Source: Nemertoderma westbladi (Eukaryota > Xenacoelomorpha > Nemertodermatida > Nemertodermatidae). From it: a DNA stretch of 28,413 bases. The DNA lies in NCBI GenBank assembly GCA_032718475.1, contig JAUCBJ010001163.1, positions 1-28,413 of the forward strand. The letters are read 5' to 3'. Positions 1 through 11,200 of this stretch are shown here, piece by piece. The position numbers and the translations under genes were made by a program. Numbering within the stretch: the stretch's first letter is position 1; the number at the start of each line of letters is the position of its first letter. The notes below the pieces were generated by a model. It made no database searches. It had not been told where the DNA came from and saw nothing but the letters and a program-made list of their open reading frames with translations.

Positions 1-501
1 TATCAAATAATATTAAATTTTGATTTAGAGGTGTTTTTATTTCAAACGCTCTAGTAAAGCTTATATTTTTCAAATTGTTGTTGCAATATTTGATTTTAGA
101 AATATTTCTAAACAAGTTTAAAAAATTTAGAAATCACTATTTTTATTTATAAATTTCACTAACATATTTAGAAAAAAAAACCCTGTGCTGATGTTCTGCA
201 TACATGTCAGCCCACACTGGGGTGGTCTTCCTATTGATATAACTTAGGCCAGCAACCACTAATTCCATTTTCTATTTATTTTATTTCTCCTTGTTAAGTA
301 TTTTATAGCGCATATTTCTATGTTATAACCTATAAAGATACTAATTAGTTTATTGTTTTGGTTAGATTCAGTCCTTCTGTAACCTCGGTTTTTGGTATAA
401 ACCTGGCATACTTCACACAGGCCAACTTTAAGGTTAATATGTTTGACATGTTTTACATTGTAAATATATAAGTAAATTAATAAGTAAATTTTATATTACA
501 G
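1..501. other. AT-rich noncoding sequence, probably intron of the plus-strand gene ending at 636
   Basis: No convincing coding exon is visible. The stretch ends in an acceptor-like AG at 500-501 just before the short open frame at 502, so it is most simply the last intron of a gene whose other exons lie left of the window. A copy of a dispersed repeat sits near 347-395. Confidence 0.5.
347..395 (+). repeat. Dispersed 66-70-bp repeat, partial copy
   Basis: AGTTTATTGTTTTGGTTAGA then CCTTCTGTAACCTCGG. Same family as the copies near 10277, 19838 and 20275. Confidence 0.55.
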
Positions 502-636
502 AGATTCCGACGCTTAAAACGTCCGGAGAGCGGATTTCTTGACAGAATCGACAATGAATTGAACAAACAATGGAGGCGAGAAAAATTATCGAAGTCAACA
601 AAAACATCGCAGCCAAAAACAAGAACTGCACGTTAA
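502..636 (+). CDS. Terminal coding exon of an unrecognised plus-strand gene
   Basis: After an acceptor-like tattacag at 494-501 the frame starting AGA TTC CGA stays open for 44 codons and ends with TAA at 634-636. The peptide is very basic and hydrophilic, with an RFRRLKRPES start, a FLDRIDNELNKQWRREK helix-like segment and a Lys/Thr/Ser-rich tail. Two AATAAA signals follow within 100 bp, as expected for a last exon. I do not recognise the family. The gene would converge on the GALNT gene, with the two stop codons about 1.0 kb apart. The acceptor could also be two bases later, which would change the frame and give an early stop, so the stated border is preferred. It could still be a chance open frame because it is short. 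Confidence 0.5.
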   Translation, partial: RFRRLKRPESGFLDRIDNELNKQWRREKLSKSTKTSQPKTRTAR

Positions 637-711
637 CAGACTGAGAGAATTATAAAGGAATATTCGAACTTAAGTTTTTTAATTATATTATTTATTATAA
701 ATATTAAATAG

Positions 712-734
712 AATAAAATTTACACAAAAATAAA
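712..734 (+). terminator. Tandem polyadenylation signals of the plus-strand gene
   Basis: AATAAA occurs at 712-717 and again at 729-734, 76 to 93 bp after the TAA of the terminal exon. Spacing and duplication fit a eukaryotic cleavage and polyadenylation region. The AT-rich background makes chance hexamers possible. Confidence 0.5.
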
Positions 735-1380
735 TATTTTTATACAAGATAGATATTTTTAAATAAGGCATTTATCACTGTTAGTTGTTTGGGGCTGTTT
801 ACATAGCGTAATGTATCCTACGTAATAATATTGAACTATTTAACACTATTTTCAGATAAATGGGTTGAAATTATTATATACAATTTATTAATGTAAACAA
901 ACATTGGGAACACCAAAATAATACCTGAAAACACTTAAAAATAAAATAGACCATAAAGTATTTAGGGCAACACAAAGAAGCATGTAACGGTTCATAAAGA
1001 TATGTCTGTACCCAATTCCTATATTATATAATTTAAATTATTAATATTATATTGATAATTCAAAAGTGCCAAGGCTAACTAATATGCCTTTCTATGTATA
1101 AATTCATATTATATTATACAGTTTTTTATTAATGTCAAATAAATCTGGCATTGTCTTCCTCATAAGACGTCGTATTGTATTTGACATGTTAAATATAAAT
1201 CGAGGGATTGTAAAGGGTCGGGAAAAAATGTATCGCGTTGAAATTCAAAAAATAGTCTAAAAAATGTGCCGGGCAAATATCGAAAAAAATGTTAAAACAT
1301 CCATGAAAAAAATATATCCAATATAATTAAAATAAAATACATAAAACCAAGTTATAGGTGAATGAAAAACATGAAACACT
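735..1380. other. AT-rich intergenic sequence between convergent genes
   Basis: No open frame, RNA gene or repeat of note is visible. It probably contains the 3' untranslated region of the minus-strand GALNT gene at its right side. Confidence 0.5.
1125..1130 (-). terminator. Candidate polyadenylation signal of the GALNT gene
   Basis: tttatt on the plus strand reads AATAAA on the minus strand, about 530 bp after the GALNT stop. It is the first canonical hexamer I found downstream of the stop. If used, the 3' UTR includes the SINE-like repeat. A chance hexamer is not excluded. Confidence 0.3.
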
Positions 1381-1384
1381 GGGT

Positions 1385-1612
1385 CAGCCCGAAGGCGCCT
1401 TCTCTCTCTTGGCTGTTACCAGCAGAGGGCGCCACACTAACTTCCAAGGGAGAACACTGCGTATTCCACACAGGAGAAATCAGTTCACCTATTGTTTAGA
1501 TCGACGCGTCTGTAACGGAATAGTAAGTGGATAGACGCGGGATCGAACTCGGAACTTCCCAGCTAGAAGAATAATGATTGACCACGACACCATCTAGCGA
1601 TAATCGAGACAT
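1385..1612 (-). repeat. tRNA-derived SINE-like element
   Basis: Read on the minus strand, the segment at about 1610-1530 has a pol III A-box-like stretch (TAGATGGTGTCGTGGTC) and, about 30 bp on, a good B box (GAGTTCGATCCC). The T-arm does not pair fully, so it is not a functional tRNA. A unique body follows, including a GC-richer stretch that is unlike the AT-rich surroundings. This is the usual layout of a tRNA-headed SINE. It lies just 3' of the GALNT stop codon, so it may be part of the 3' UTR. The ends are approximate, and no target-site duplication was identified. Confidence 0.5.
1419..1435 (+). promoter_or_regulatory. CTCF-like core motif inside the SINE-like repeat
   Basis: The 17 bases CCAGCAGAGGGCGCCAC match the known animal CTCF core (CCASYAGRKGGCRS) at every position. 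It sits between the 3' ends of two convergent genes. Binding is an inference. The same core is also a recurrent piece of repeats, so it may simply travel with the SINE. Confidence 0.45.
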
Positions 1613-1662
1613 TAACAATATAAAATTACAGGCCATTATACCGGATACTATAATTAATTAAG

Positions 1663-2239
1663 TTACAAGACATCCCTGACTGTATCGTTATTGTATTTGG
1701 AGAAGCACCATAACTGCTTGGGATCGGAAATTGCACACGGTTCCACGGTAACTGAAGTCCCCCCAGTGGAGGCCGTAAGACAAACCCCGGAGAGATAGGC
1801 GGATATAGACCCGCACGAACGTTTGTGAACGATCCGCTGATTGCCGCCGGCGCCGTGGCACGCCATTAAAGTGACGTCACTTCCGGCGGCATGCTCAGCC
1901 ACGTCCGCGCATTTACCACCCCGACTCAGTTTCAACTCGTCCCTAAACGATAGTTCGAACGTTTGCTTGCTCTTAACGGTTTCTCTCTCCAGAGGATGTT
2001 GGTAGTCCTCCGCACAGACCCCTAACGATAGTTTGTTGGTGCGCGCCTCCAGACAGAGTCTCCCGGCCGCTGTGATTGGTCCGTTACGTACAAACCCGGA
2101 AGCCAGAGGAACTGGTTCCACCGGCGGGTATTTCTTCAGTATGTCGTAGGCGACCTTCTCCATGTACCATTGGAAGGATTTACAGTTTAACCGTTTTCGC
2201 AGCGCAACCATATCCGAGATATCGCCGTAATCCAAACCC
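1663..2239 (-). CDS. GALNT10: GALNT10-like exon 6: linker and ricin-B lectin domain
   Basis: Completes K444 and encodes 445-635, then TAA at 1663-1665. The start [33 protein letters not shown] is the conserved linker with the cysteine that ties linker to domain. The lectin part shows three beta-trefoil repeats: [28 protein letters not shown], and VCLTAS..VEPC..QLWCF. The second repeat has QRI where QxW is usual, so one sugar-binding repeat may be degenerate. The acceptor is tttccag|GGG. The apparent start codon at 2233-2235 is TTG and is internal. Confidence 0.92.
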
Positions 2240-5200
2240 CTGGAAATGCGGTAGAATATTTAGATTAATAATTATTGTCAAATAAAAATAATAATTAGAG
2301 TATTAAAAAATGATGAATTAAATCTAATCTACTAAAATTTTAAAAAGTGTAAAAAAAGTTTAAACTTATCAAACTGTAAGAGTGTGAAAGTCATTAATTA
2401 TATAATACTGTGTATGAATGACAAAGTCAACTGGGTTGTTGACTTTAACGTTAGGGACCCAGCTTTAATTCATTGTTTCTCTACGATTGCGAAATATGGA
2501 ATCCCGGTCCCGATCCCGACTTTTTTAGACCGCGATCCCGAAGTATAAATAGTGAAGTTGAATATCTTACAAATATTTCCAGCAGAACGGAAATGTTCTG
2601 ATTATATATAATTTTTATGTCAGTAAACCATACAGTAATCAATTATTGTGAGTGAGTGAGTGTGTAAGATATAAAGTGAGTTTTGGCCAAAACCCGCCAC
2701 ATACGATTAACTTTAAGGAATTTAATCCAAAATTGCAATCCCGTTCCCGAAAAACGGGATCCCGAGAGTGATAATCCCGGTCCCAATCCCGAAAAGTCTG
2801 ATCCCGTTGAAACATTAGCAAGACGCAATCAAAATTTGGACGCAACTGTGCGTAATTTACAGCGGATGATTTGAACTTGCGCCGACAATTACTAAGGTGA
2901 AATAAGTTCAGACGTTATATCCACTCCTACACTGCCGTCAGTGATCCGGTGAGAACTTTAGCGTCAGACGGGTAATAATTTTTATATCCAAACTCTTTGG
3001 GATTAATTAAACATTAATAATTAACTAAATTAATACTTTTGGACACTCTGGAGAGTGTTTAGATATCTTTTATACAATATTTATAATAATAATTAATAAA
3101 GAACGTACTTTAGATGGGGTTTCCTTTTATAGAAATAGTTTTTGTACTGATCCATCCATACTTCCGCTACCCGGACGTGGTTTCTATCTATAGTTATTGC
3201 TCCACCCGGAACGGTGTACGGCATGTAATTCCGGTATATATGGCCAACGCGACTGCACGGCACTTCGTACATAACGCCGCCGCATTGCCAAGTCTGAAAT
3301 ATAAATCAATTGCGAAATTTATGCAGCTAATAAAATTATCAACTACTTTTATTATCTTATTATTTTAGCACATCGAAAACAAATCGCGAATTATTTTTCG
3401 CGTCGTGCCCGAATAGTTTGCGAAGCGGCCGTTAGCAGAGAGATCGAGGGGTAAAAGGGGAAAATGCTGCCTTCTTTTCAACTAATAGGAAATAATTTTC
3501 CATTATTCTCCATTATTTTCTCTCTTCTATTATTTTTAGAAACTCCGGTCCACTGAACCTCCACGGACTCCTTCCACCATACTTATGGTGGAAGGTGTAT
3601 GTATGTATCTGACATATATATATTGACCAATGCCAACCATATTGGCCAATGCCAACCATATTGACAAATGTCCCCTACGTGATTTGGGACATATTGATAT
3701 GGTATAGGAAGGAATTTACATGGAAACGATTATTATAAATTTTGATATTTATTTTCCAATTAAAAACAAATCATAAAATTCTTCAAACAATTCCTCCGTA
3801 CTAGAATTTAAATCCAGTTGATCATCCTTCCTCCTTCCCACCGCCTACTCCTGTTCCATTCCCAACTTCCATCCCACTGCCAACTCCTGTTCCATTCCCT
3901 ACTTCCATCCCACTGCCAACTCCTGTTCCATTCCCTACTTCCATCCCACTCTCAACTACTGTCCCAATCTCAAAACCCTTTCCACAAATAGTTTATTTGG
4001 TCTGTTGTCAATTAAGGGGAAGGAGCAGGTTACAGTTTATCTGTGACTGGTAAGCCCCCAACCATTAATTAAATGTAAGTAATTAGTTGTTTAGACCAAC
4101 ACAATGTCAAGTATGGGACATCCGGTCACGTTATGGGACATAGCAGTTTTTTCAACCTGGCTAAATAAATGTTTACTTAGCAGTCTCACTGATACAACCC
4201 ATACATGGCAAAACTATCTGAGAAATGGATGTGGTGATCTAAATCTTTATAAGTTCGCGTTTTCTGATAGAATACCTCCGTTAAGTATGGGACACTTTTT
4301 TGGACCATTTTGGAGACGGTCACGCAATATATTATTCATATGAACTGCTAAACCACCAAAAATTGGCAATCTAAATCAATCTATATCATTAAATTAATCA
4401 TTTACCGAGTGTCACGTATGTGACAAAAAATCGGACCACGTTAATAGTTTTTGTATTTCTGATATCTCAAATTTACTAGGAAGCTATTTTTATTTGTTCA
4501 CAGGAATTATACTCTGCAGGGATATTAATCGTTTATTTGTTCACAGGAATTATACTCAGCAGTGATATTAATCGTTTATTTGTTCACAGGAATTATACTC
4601 AGCAGGGATATTAATCGTTTATTTGTTCACAGGAATTATACTCAGCAGGGATATTAATCGTTTATTTGTTCACAGGAATTATACTCAGCAGGGATATTAA
4701 TCGTTTATTTGTTCACAGGAATTATACTCAGCAGTGATATTAATCGTTTATTTGTTCACAGGAATTACACTCAGCAGGAATATTAATCGTTTATTTGTTC
4801 ACAGGAATTATACTCAGCAGGAATATTAATCGTTTATTTGTTCACAGGAATTATACTCAGCAGGAATATTAATCGTTTATTTGTTCACAGGAATTATACT
4901 CAGCAGGAATATTAATCGTTTATTTGTTCACAGGAATTATACTCAGCAGTGATATTAATCGTTTATTTGTTCACAGGAATTATACTCAGCAGGAATATTA
5001 ATCGTTTATTTGTTCACAGGAATTATACTCAGCAGGAATATTAATCGTTTATTTGTTCACAGGAATTATACTCAGCAGGAATATTAATCGTTTATTTGTT
5101 CACAGGAATTATACTCAGCAGGAATATTAATCGTTTATTTGTTCACAGGAATTATACTCTGCAGGGATATTAATCGTTTATTTGTTCACAGGAATTATAC

Positions 5201-8200
5201 TCAGCAGTGATATTAATCGTTTATTTGTTCACAGGAATTATACTCAGCAGGAATATTAATCGTTTATTTGTTCACAGGAATTATACTCAGCAGTGATATT
5301 AATCGTTTATTTGTTCACAGGAATTACACTCAGCAGGAATATTAATCGTTTATTTGTTCACAGGAATTATACTCAGCAGGAATATTAATCGTTTATTTGT
5401 TCACAGGAATTATACTCAGCAGTGATATTAATCGTTTATTTGTTCACAGGAATTACACTCAGCAGGGATATTAATTGTTTATTTGTTCACAGGAATTATA
5501 CTCAGCAGGGATATTAATAGTTTATTTGTTCACAGGAATTATACTCAGCAGTGATATTAATCGTTTATTTGTTCACAGGAATTATACTCAGCAGGAATAT
5601 TAATCGTTTATTTGTTCACAGGAATTATACTCAGCAGTGATATTAATCGTTTATTTGTTCACAGGAATTACACTCAGCAGGAATATTAATCGTTTATTTG
5701 TTCACAGGAATTATACTCAGCAGGAATATTAATCGTTTATTTGTTCACAGGAATTATACTCAGCAGGAATATTAATCGTTTATTTGTTCACAGGAATTAT
5801 ACTCAGCAGTGATATTAATCGCTTATTTGTTCACAGGAATTATACTCAGCAGGAATATTAATCGTTTATTTGTTCACAGGAATTATACTCAGCAGGGATA
5901 TTAATCGTTTATTTGTTCACAGGAATTATACTCAGCAGGGATATTAATCGTTTATTTGTTCACAGGAATTATACTCAGCAGGGATATTAATCGTTTATTT
6001 GTTCACAGGAATTACACTCAGCAGGAATATTAATCGTTTATTTGTTCACAGGAATTATACTCAGCAGGAATATTAATCGTTTATTTGTTCACAGGAATTA
6101 TACTCAGCAGGAATATTAATCGTTTATTTGTTCACAGGAATTATACTCAGCAGTGATATTAATCGCTTATTTGTTCACAGGAATTATACTCAGCAGGAAT
6201 ATTAATCGTTTATTTGTTCACAGGAATTATACTCAGCAGGGATATTAATCGTTTATTTGTTCACAGGAATTATACTCAGCAGGGATATTAATCGTTTATT
6301 TGTTCACAGGAATTATACTCAGCAGGGATATTAATCGTTTATTTGTTCACAGGAATTATACTCAGCAGGAATATTAATCGTTTATTTGTTCACAGGAATT
6401 ATACTCAGCAGGAATATTAATCGTTTATTTGTTCACAGGAATTATACTCAGCAGGGATATTAATCGTTTATTTGTTCACAGGAATTATACTCAGCAGGGA
6501 TATTAATCGTTTATTTGTTCACAGGAATTATACTCAGCAGGGATATTAATCGTTTATTTGTTCACAGGAATTATACTCAGCAGGGATATTAATCGTTTAT
6601 TTGTTCACAGGAATTATACTCAGCAGGAATATTAATCGTTTATTTGTTCACAGGAATTATACTCAGCAGGAATATTAATCGTTTATTTGTTCACAGGAAT
6701 TATACTCAGCAGGGATATTAATCGTTTGGCACCTGAATTGTACAATATTAATGGCCAAAATGAGCCCGTAATCACAATCATAAAATTTGAAATTTGTCCC
6801 GTAAGTGACGATTTTATTTTTTAATTCATTGTAGCTTTTTATATAACAAACTGTGGTTGGAGTCTATCACAGCGCAGGAGGGGACCGACTATAGTGTATC
6901 TGGCGATCAAATTATCAAAGCCAACCGACCATTCATTTTCGAATGATTTACATTTTTGCATATTTTTTGTCCCGTACGTGACTTGGTCAATATGGTTGGC
7001 ATATATATATATACCCGTGTATATAGGTAACCAGGATTACTCTCGCGTCGTTAACCATTGGGTTGCGATTTGCAAAGTTATTGACACCAGAAAAACCTTG
7101 CTGAGATATTGCTGTGACAGACAGACAGAGAGCCAGATACAGACAGACGGACATACACACAGATAAAGAGATCTAGAGAGACATTCAGAGATACGGACAT
7201 AAGTACAGACATACAGCCATACAAACAGATAGTCAGACAGAAACCAGAGCAGAATGTCTCTAATAACAGATTGTTTTTAGAGACAGTTTAGTGGAAAAAC
7301 CGTAACAGACTTAACCAACCTTGAATGATAATTCGTACTGCTCGCCTCCCCATATATTGAGTCCTTTATCATAGCCACCCAGCATGCTAAACCAGTCCCG
7401 GTCTATAGCAAACAGTCCGCCCGCCAGTACTGGCGTGTAAATAGGGTCAGCCGAGTCTCCACGACGACGATTCTCTTCTTCGGTGATTGGCAGACGTTTA
7501 TATAATAACTCCCAGTTAAACGCACCTCTAAAATACATGTAATCCATGTTGGATGAACATATACTACGTGGAAACTAATTCGAGGCTCGCCCCTTTCGGA
7601 GCCAGAAACTATGTGTCTTTAACATAAATTTAATATTTCACAGCCAATAATGATCACCAGAATACAAGAAGGTAGAGTTTAAACAGAGACCTGTTTTTCT
7701 TGATCCCGGTGAACCAGAGAATTATTTTGAAAAATACCGAGACCAGAGCCGGAGATCAGAGACTTTGCTTATTTTTCTACTTGCAATTTGATTACTCTCC
7801 TATAGCACAAACAGGTATCATACGGCCTTAGATCTATTTTTTTATGGTTCAATTACAGTAAATACCAAGTACAGTAAATCCAACCCATTTCAACCCTTAC
7901 CCATTGTAAGAAAATAAGCGCACATACAGTTTGGGGGGCTTAATTAATATTAATTTGGTTATTTGTTTATTAATTCGTTCTTATTTTGTTATTGTTAATA
8001 ATATGTTACATAATTTTGTTTTGCCCCATAGGTACCGGTACTTTGTTAATTAAAGGCACTTATTTTACAATTGTTCAAATCATATATTTCAATGTACTAT
8101 AAACTTAGTCATTTACGAATACTTAGTGCACAGGTATAGTACTCTACTCGCCCCATTTACAAGCATCGTTACGTTCGTTCTCTCCATTTGGTCGTCATAT

Positions 8201-11200
8201 TATCTATCCCATAACAAATTGAATGGAGAACAGCCCTTTCTTTCACTTTTAAACATTATGAGTGCTCAAATTAAGCGCCTTTATCCTTAAATAAGAACCA
8301 TCTTTAGGGGCTAATTTAACTTAAAATTAAACGCGCCTTAAATTAAATAGAAGATTATCGGTACATTTATTAGAAATAGTGTAAAAGTGAATATATAATT
8401 GTGTTGAAGTGGTGTATGAAAAATAGTTAAAACTTAAAGAAATAATTAATTGTAAAATTTTTTTAAAAAATAATCTTGATTTCACATTTTGTGTTGTACA
8501 GGATCTATTTTTAAATATGTATTTCTAAGTTGTCAAATCACTGATCTCTGGGTAAAATGTCTATTTTCAATACTCGGGAACCAGAGACCTATCCGGAGAC
8601 CAAAAAATAGCCCGGAGAATCCAGAGATCAGAGATCAGTGACAAGTCTCTGTTACAACTCTACAAGAAGGTTTCAAGTGGATCTGTGAAACTTAGAGTCT
8701 AAAATTGTCTAACTTATTCAAATCCCAAAATCAACGAATTAATATTTTGTCACAATGTTAAAATATTTATTTCGGGAAAGGAGGATACAGTGGCATGTTG
8801 CTCTAACCAAAATATTAAACGTAACAACTTAAGTCAATAGAACAGCCTGGAGTTCTATTTTTGGGAGTAATCAGCTGTTATTTGTGTCGATTCTCCCCTG
8901 GAGAGATATAAATTTGATTGCCTGCGTTGAAAGTCACCCCTGTCTGACTATATGGACACACAGTTTTGCTCACTACGGTGTAGAGATTATGATAAATGGA
9001 AATAAATTAAATAAAACCCATATAAGGCTAATTACATATACAAAATAATTGTGTGATCGTAATTGGGGGACCATTGTACCACTGCATCTATTACATCTTT
9101 ATCTTTATATTTAACACGTTAGCTGCGGATTGAGCACCGGTGCACAATTCGTGTTTTAACATTACTGCGACAGGTTTTACTCCCTGTCAACTTATTACTG
9201 CGGATTGAGCACCGGTGAACATGACCTGTGCAACCCTGTAGTGTGGAGCTATTTTGGCTTGGCTAGCCAGTGCGGAGGCTATAAGTTGAGCACCGGTGCT
9301 CAAATACATCAGCTGTTGTCATATTCGGTATCTGTGACCTTTGTATGACCCATATATATATTTTTTTGGGTTTGTGCACCGGTGCACAATCCGCACTACA
9401 CAAGTGCCAGTGCGGATTGAGCGCCGGTGCTCAATATTTCCAATTATATAAATATGGCGGGATTTTTAAAATGCTCTACTGTAGCATTACGTCACCTTCA
9501 AGGCAGAACCCCCTAAGTTGATTTTTTTCGATTTTCATGTTTTTGACTTTTTGGGTAATTCGATATCGGCTTTTTCGTCTGGCATAACCCCGAAGCTTTT
9601 CTACCAGCCATTTTTGAGTTATAAGCCAAAGACAGTTCCCCGTAACTTATGCCCACTTCGAGGCAGAACCCCCCAAGTCAATAATTGGCTTGCAAAACAC
9701 CGTAAATTCAAGTATATGAAATTCAGTCCACCTGGCAAAACCCCTTAAATCAGAAATAACAACCTGTAAAACCCCTTAAATCAGAAACAATAGCCTGGCA
9801 AAACCCCGTAATTTATCATTTATATACTGGTTTGTATTGCGGCCAGGACACAAATATTAATTAGGGACACAAACATTATTGAGGGACGCAAACATTAATG
9901 AGGGACACAAAACATTAATAGGGGTCCAAGGTTGCCAATGGATATTAATATGAGCGATGGTGATGCTTGCCATCAGATGATTAGATATTAAGTGATTAAC
10001 TGGAAAAAATACTACCATGGGAACGTGAGCTTCGATCAAAGTACCGCCGTTTCGTATACATTCCATCTTCCTAATTAGATGGAAATTAATTGAAAGCGAC
10101 GTTCGGTTACGTTGTTCAGCTACCCCCCCCCCCCCCCCCCCGGCTGGTATACCCCCATATTTTCAATTTACCTCCTACAACTACCATTCATGTTACCCCC
10201 CCCCCCCCCCATTCATGTCTCCCCCTCATGTTCATCATTTTTTTACTCCTACTCCTTCCCTTTTTAGTAACAACATCGTTTATTGTTTTGGTTAGAAAAA
10301 CCATCGCTGTAACCTGATCCTTTCCTTCAATTGGCAATAACATAGTTTATTGGTTTGGTCAGATTAATATGTTATTATTTATTGTTGTTATTTTATTGCT
10401 TGACAGTAATGAGAATTGTAATACTGTAATATATTGTATGTGTGTATGTATGTATGAGTGGTAACATGAATCATACTAAGTGCGAAGGGCGATAGTGCCC
10501 ATGATTAATGTTTGTGCCCTTGATTGATATCTGTCCCTCGTTTATTGTTTGTGTCCCTCATTAATGTTTGTGTATCTCATTAATGTTTGTGTCCCTCATT
10601 AATGTTTGTGTCCCTCATTAATGTTTGTGTATCTCATTAATGTTTGTGTCTCTCATTAATGTTGTGTCCCTCATTAATGTTTGTGTCCCTCATTAATGTT
10701 TGTGTATCTCATTAATGTTTGTGTCCCTCATTAATGTTGTGTCCCTCATTAATGTTTGTGTCCCTCGTTAATATTTGTGTTCCTCATTAATGTTTGTGTC
10801 CCTCATTAATGTTTGTGTCCCTCATTAATGTTTGTGTCCCTCATTAATGTTTGTGTCCCTCATTAATGTTTGTGCCTTTGATTGATATCTGTCCCTCGTT
10901 TATTGTTTGTGTCCCTCATTAATGTTTGTGTCGCTCATTAATGTTTGTGTCCCTCATTAATATTTGTGTACCTCATTAATGTTAGTTTCCCTCAATTAAT
11001 GTTTGTGTCCCTCATTAATGTTTGTGTCGCTCATTAATGTTTGTGTCCCTCATTAATATTTGTGTCCCTCATTAATGTTGTGTCCCTCATTAATGTTTGT
11101 GTCCCTCATTAATGTTTGTGTCCCTCATTAATGTTTGTGTCCCTCATTAATGTTTGTCACCCTCAGTAATATTTGTGTTCCTCATTAATGTTTGTGTCCC

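Larger units (their letters stand above)
3620..7010. mobile_element. Putative non-autonomous TIR element carrying the 43-bp minisatellite
   Basis: A segment at about 3628-3685 (GCCAACCATATTGAC followed by TGTCCCCTACGTGAT) is matched in reverse complement at about 6968-7002 (TGTCCCGTACGTGAC then GGTCAATATGGTTGGC). The two arms enclose the 43-bp array and lie in TA-rich flanks. Variants of the TGTCCCGTACGTGAC motif also occur near 4111-4140, 4284-4296, 4411-4424 and 6796-6810, on both sides of the array, like subterminal transposase-binding repeats. There is no transposase frame. The exact ends and target duplication are not resolved. In the left arm the GCCAACCATATTG block is doubled. Confidence 0.5.

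Noticed and set aside
1530-1610. Possible functional tRNA on the minus strand
   Set aside because: Box B is good, but the T-arm and acceptor stem do not pair. A tRNA-derived SINE explains it better.
3114-3368. 84-codon plus-strand frame over exon 5
   Set aside because: It is the shadow of GALNT10-like exon 5, which fits splice phase and family motifs on the other strand. The same applies to 13240-13452 over exon 3 and 19279-19539 over exon 1.
4104-4343. 79-codon plus-strand frame in intron 4
   Set aside because: It covers subterminal TATGGGACA-type repeats of the putative element and has no recognisable domain.
4485-6728. Regular direct repeats reminiscent of a CRISPR array
   Set aside because: Units are contiguous with no unique spacers, there are no cas genes, and the context is a eukaryotic intron. 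It is a minisatellite.
9518-9748. 76-codon frame in the nested element, considered as a transposase remnant
   Set aside because: The peptide only translates the subterminal GGCAGAACCCC repeats and shows no catalytic motif.
10090-10317. Proline-rich 75-codon frame
   Set aside because: It arises from poly-C tracts and low-complexity sequence. It starts at a non-ATG codon and has no homology.
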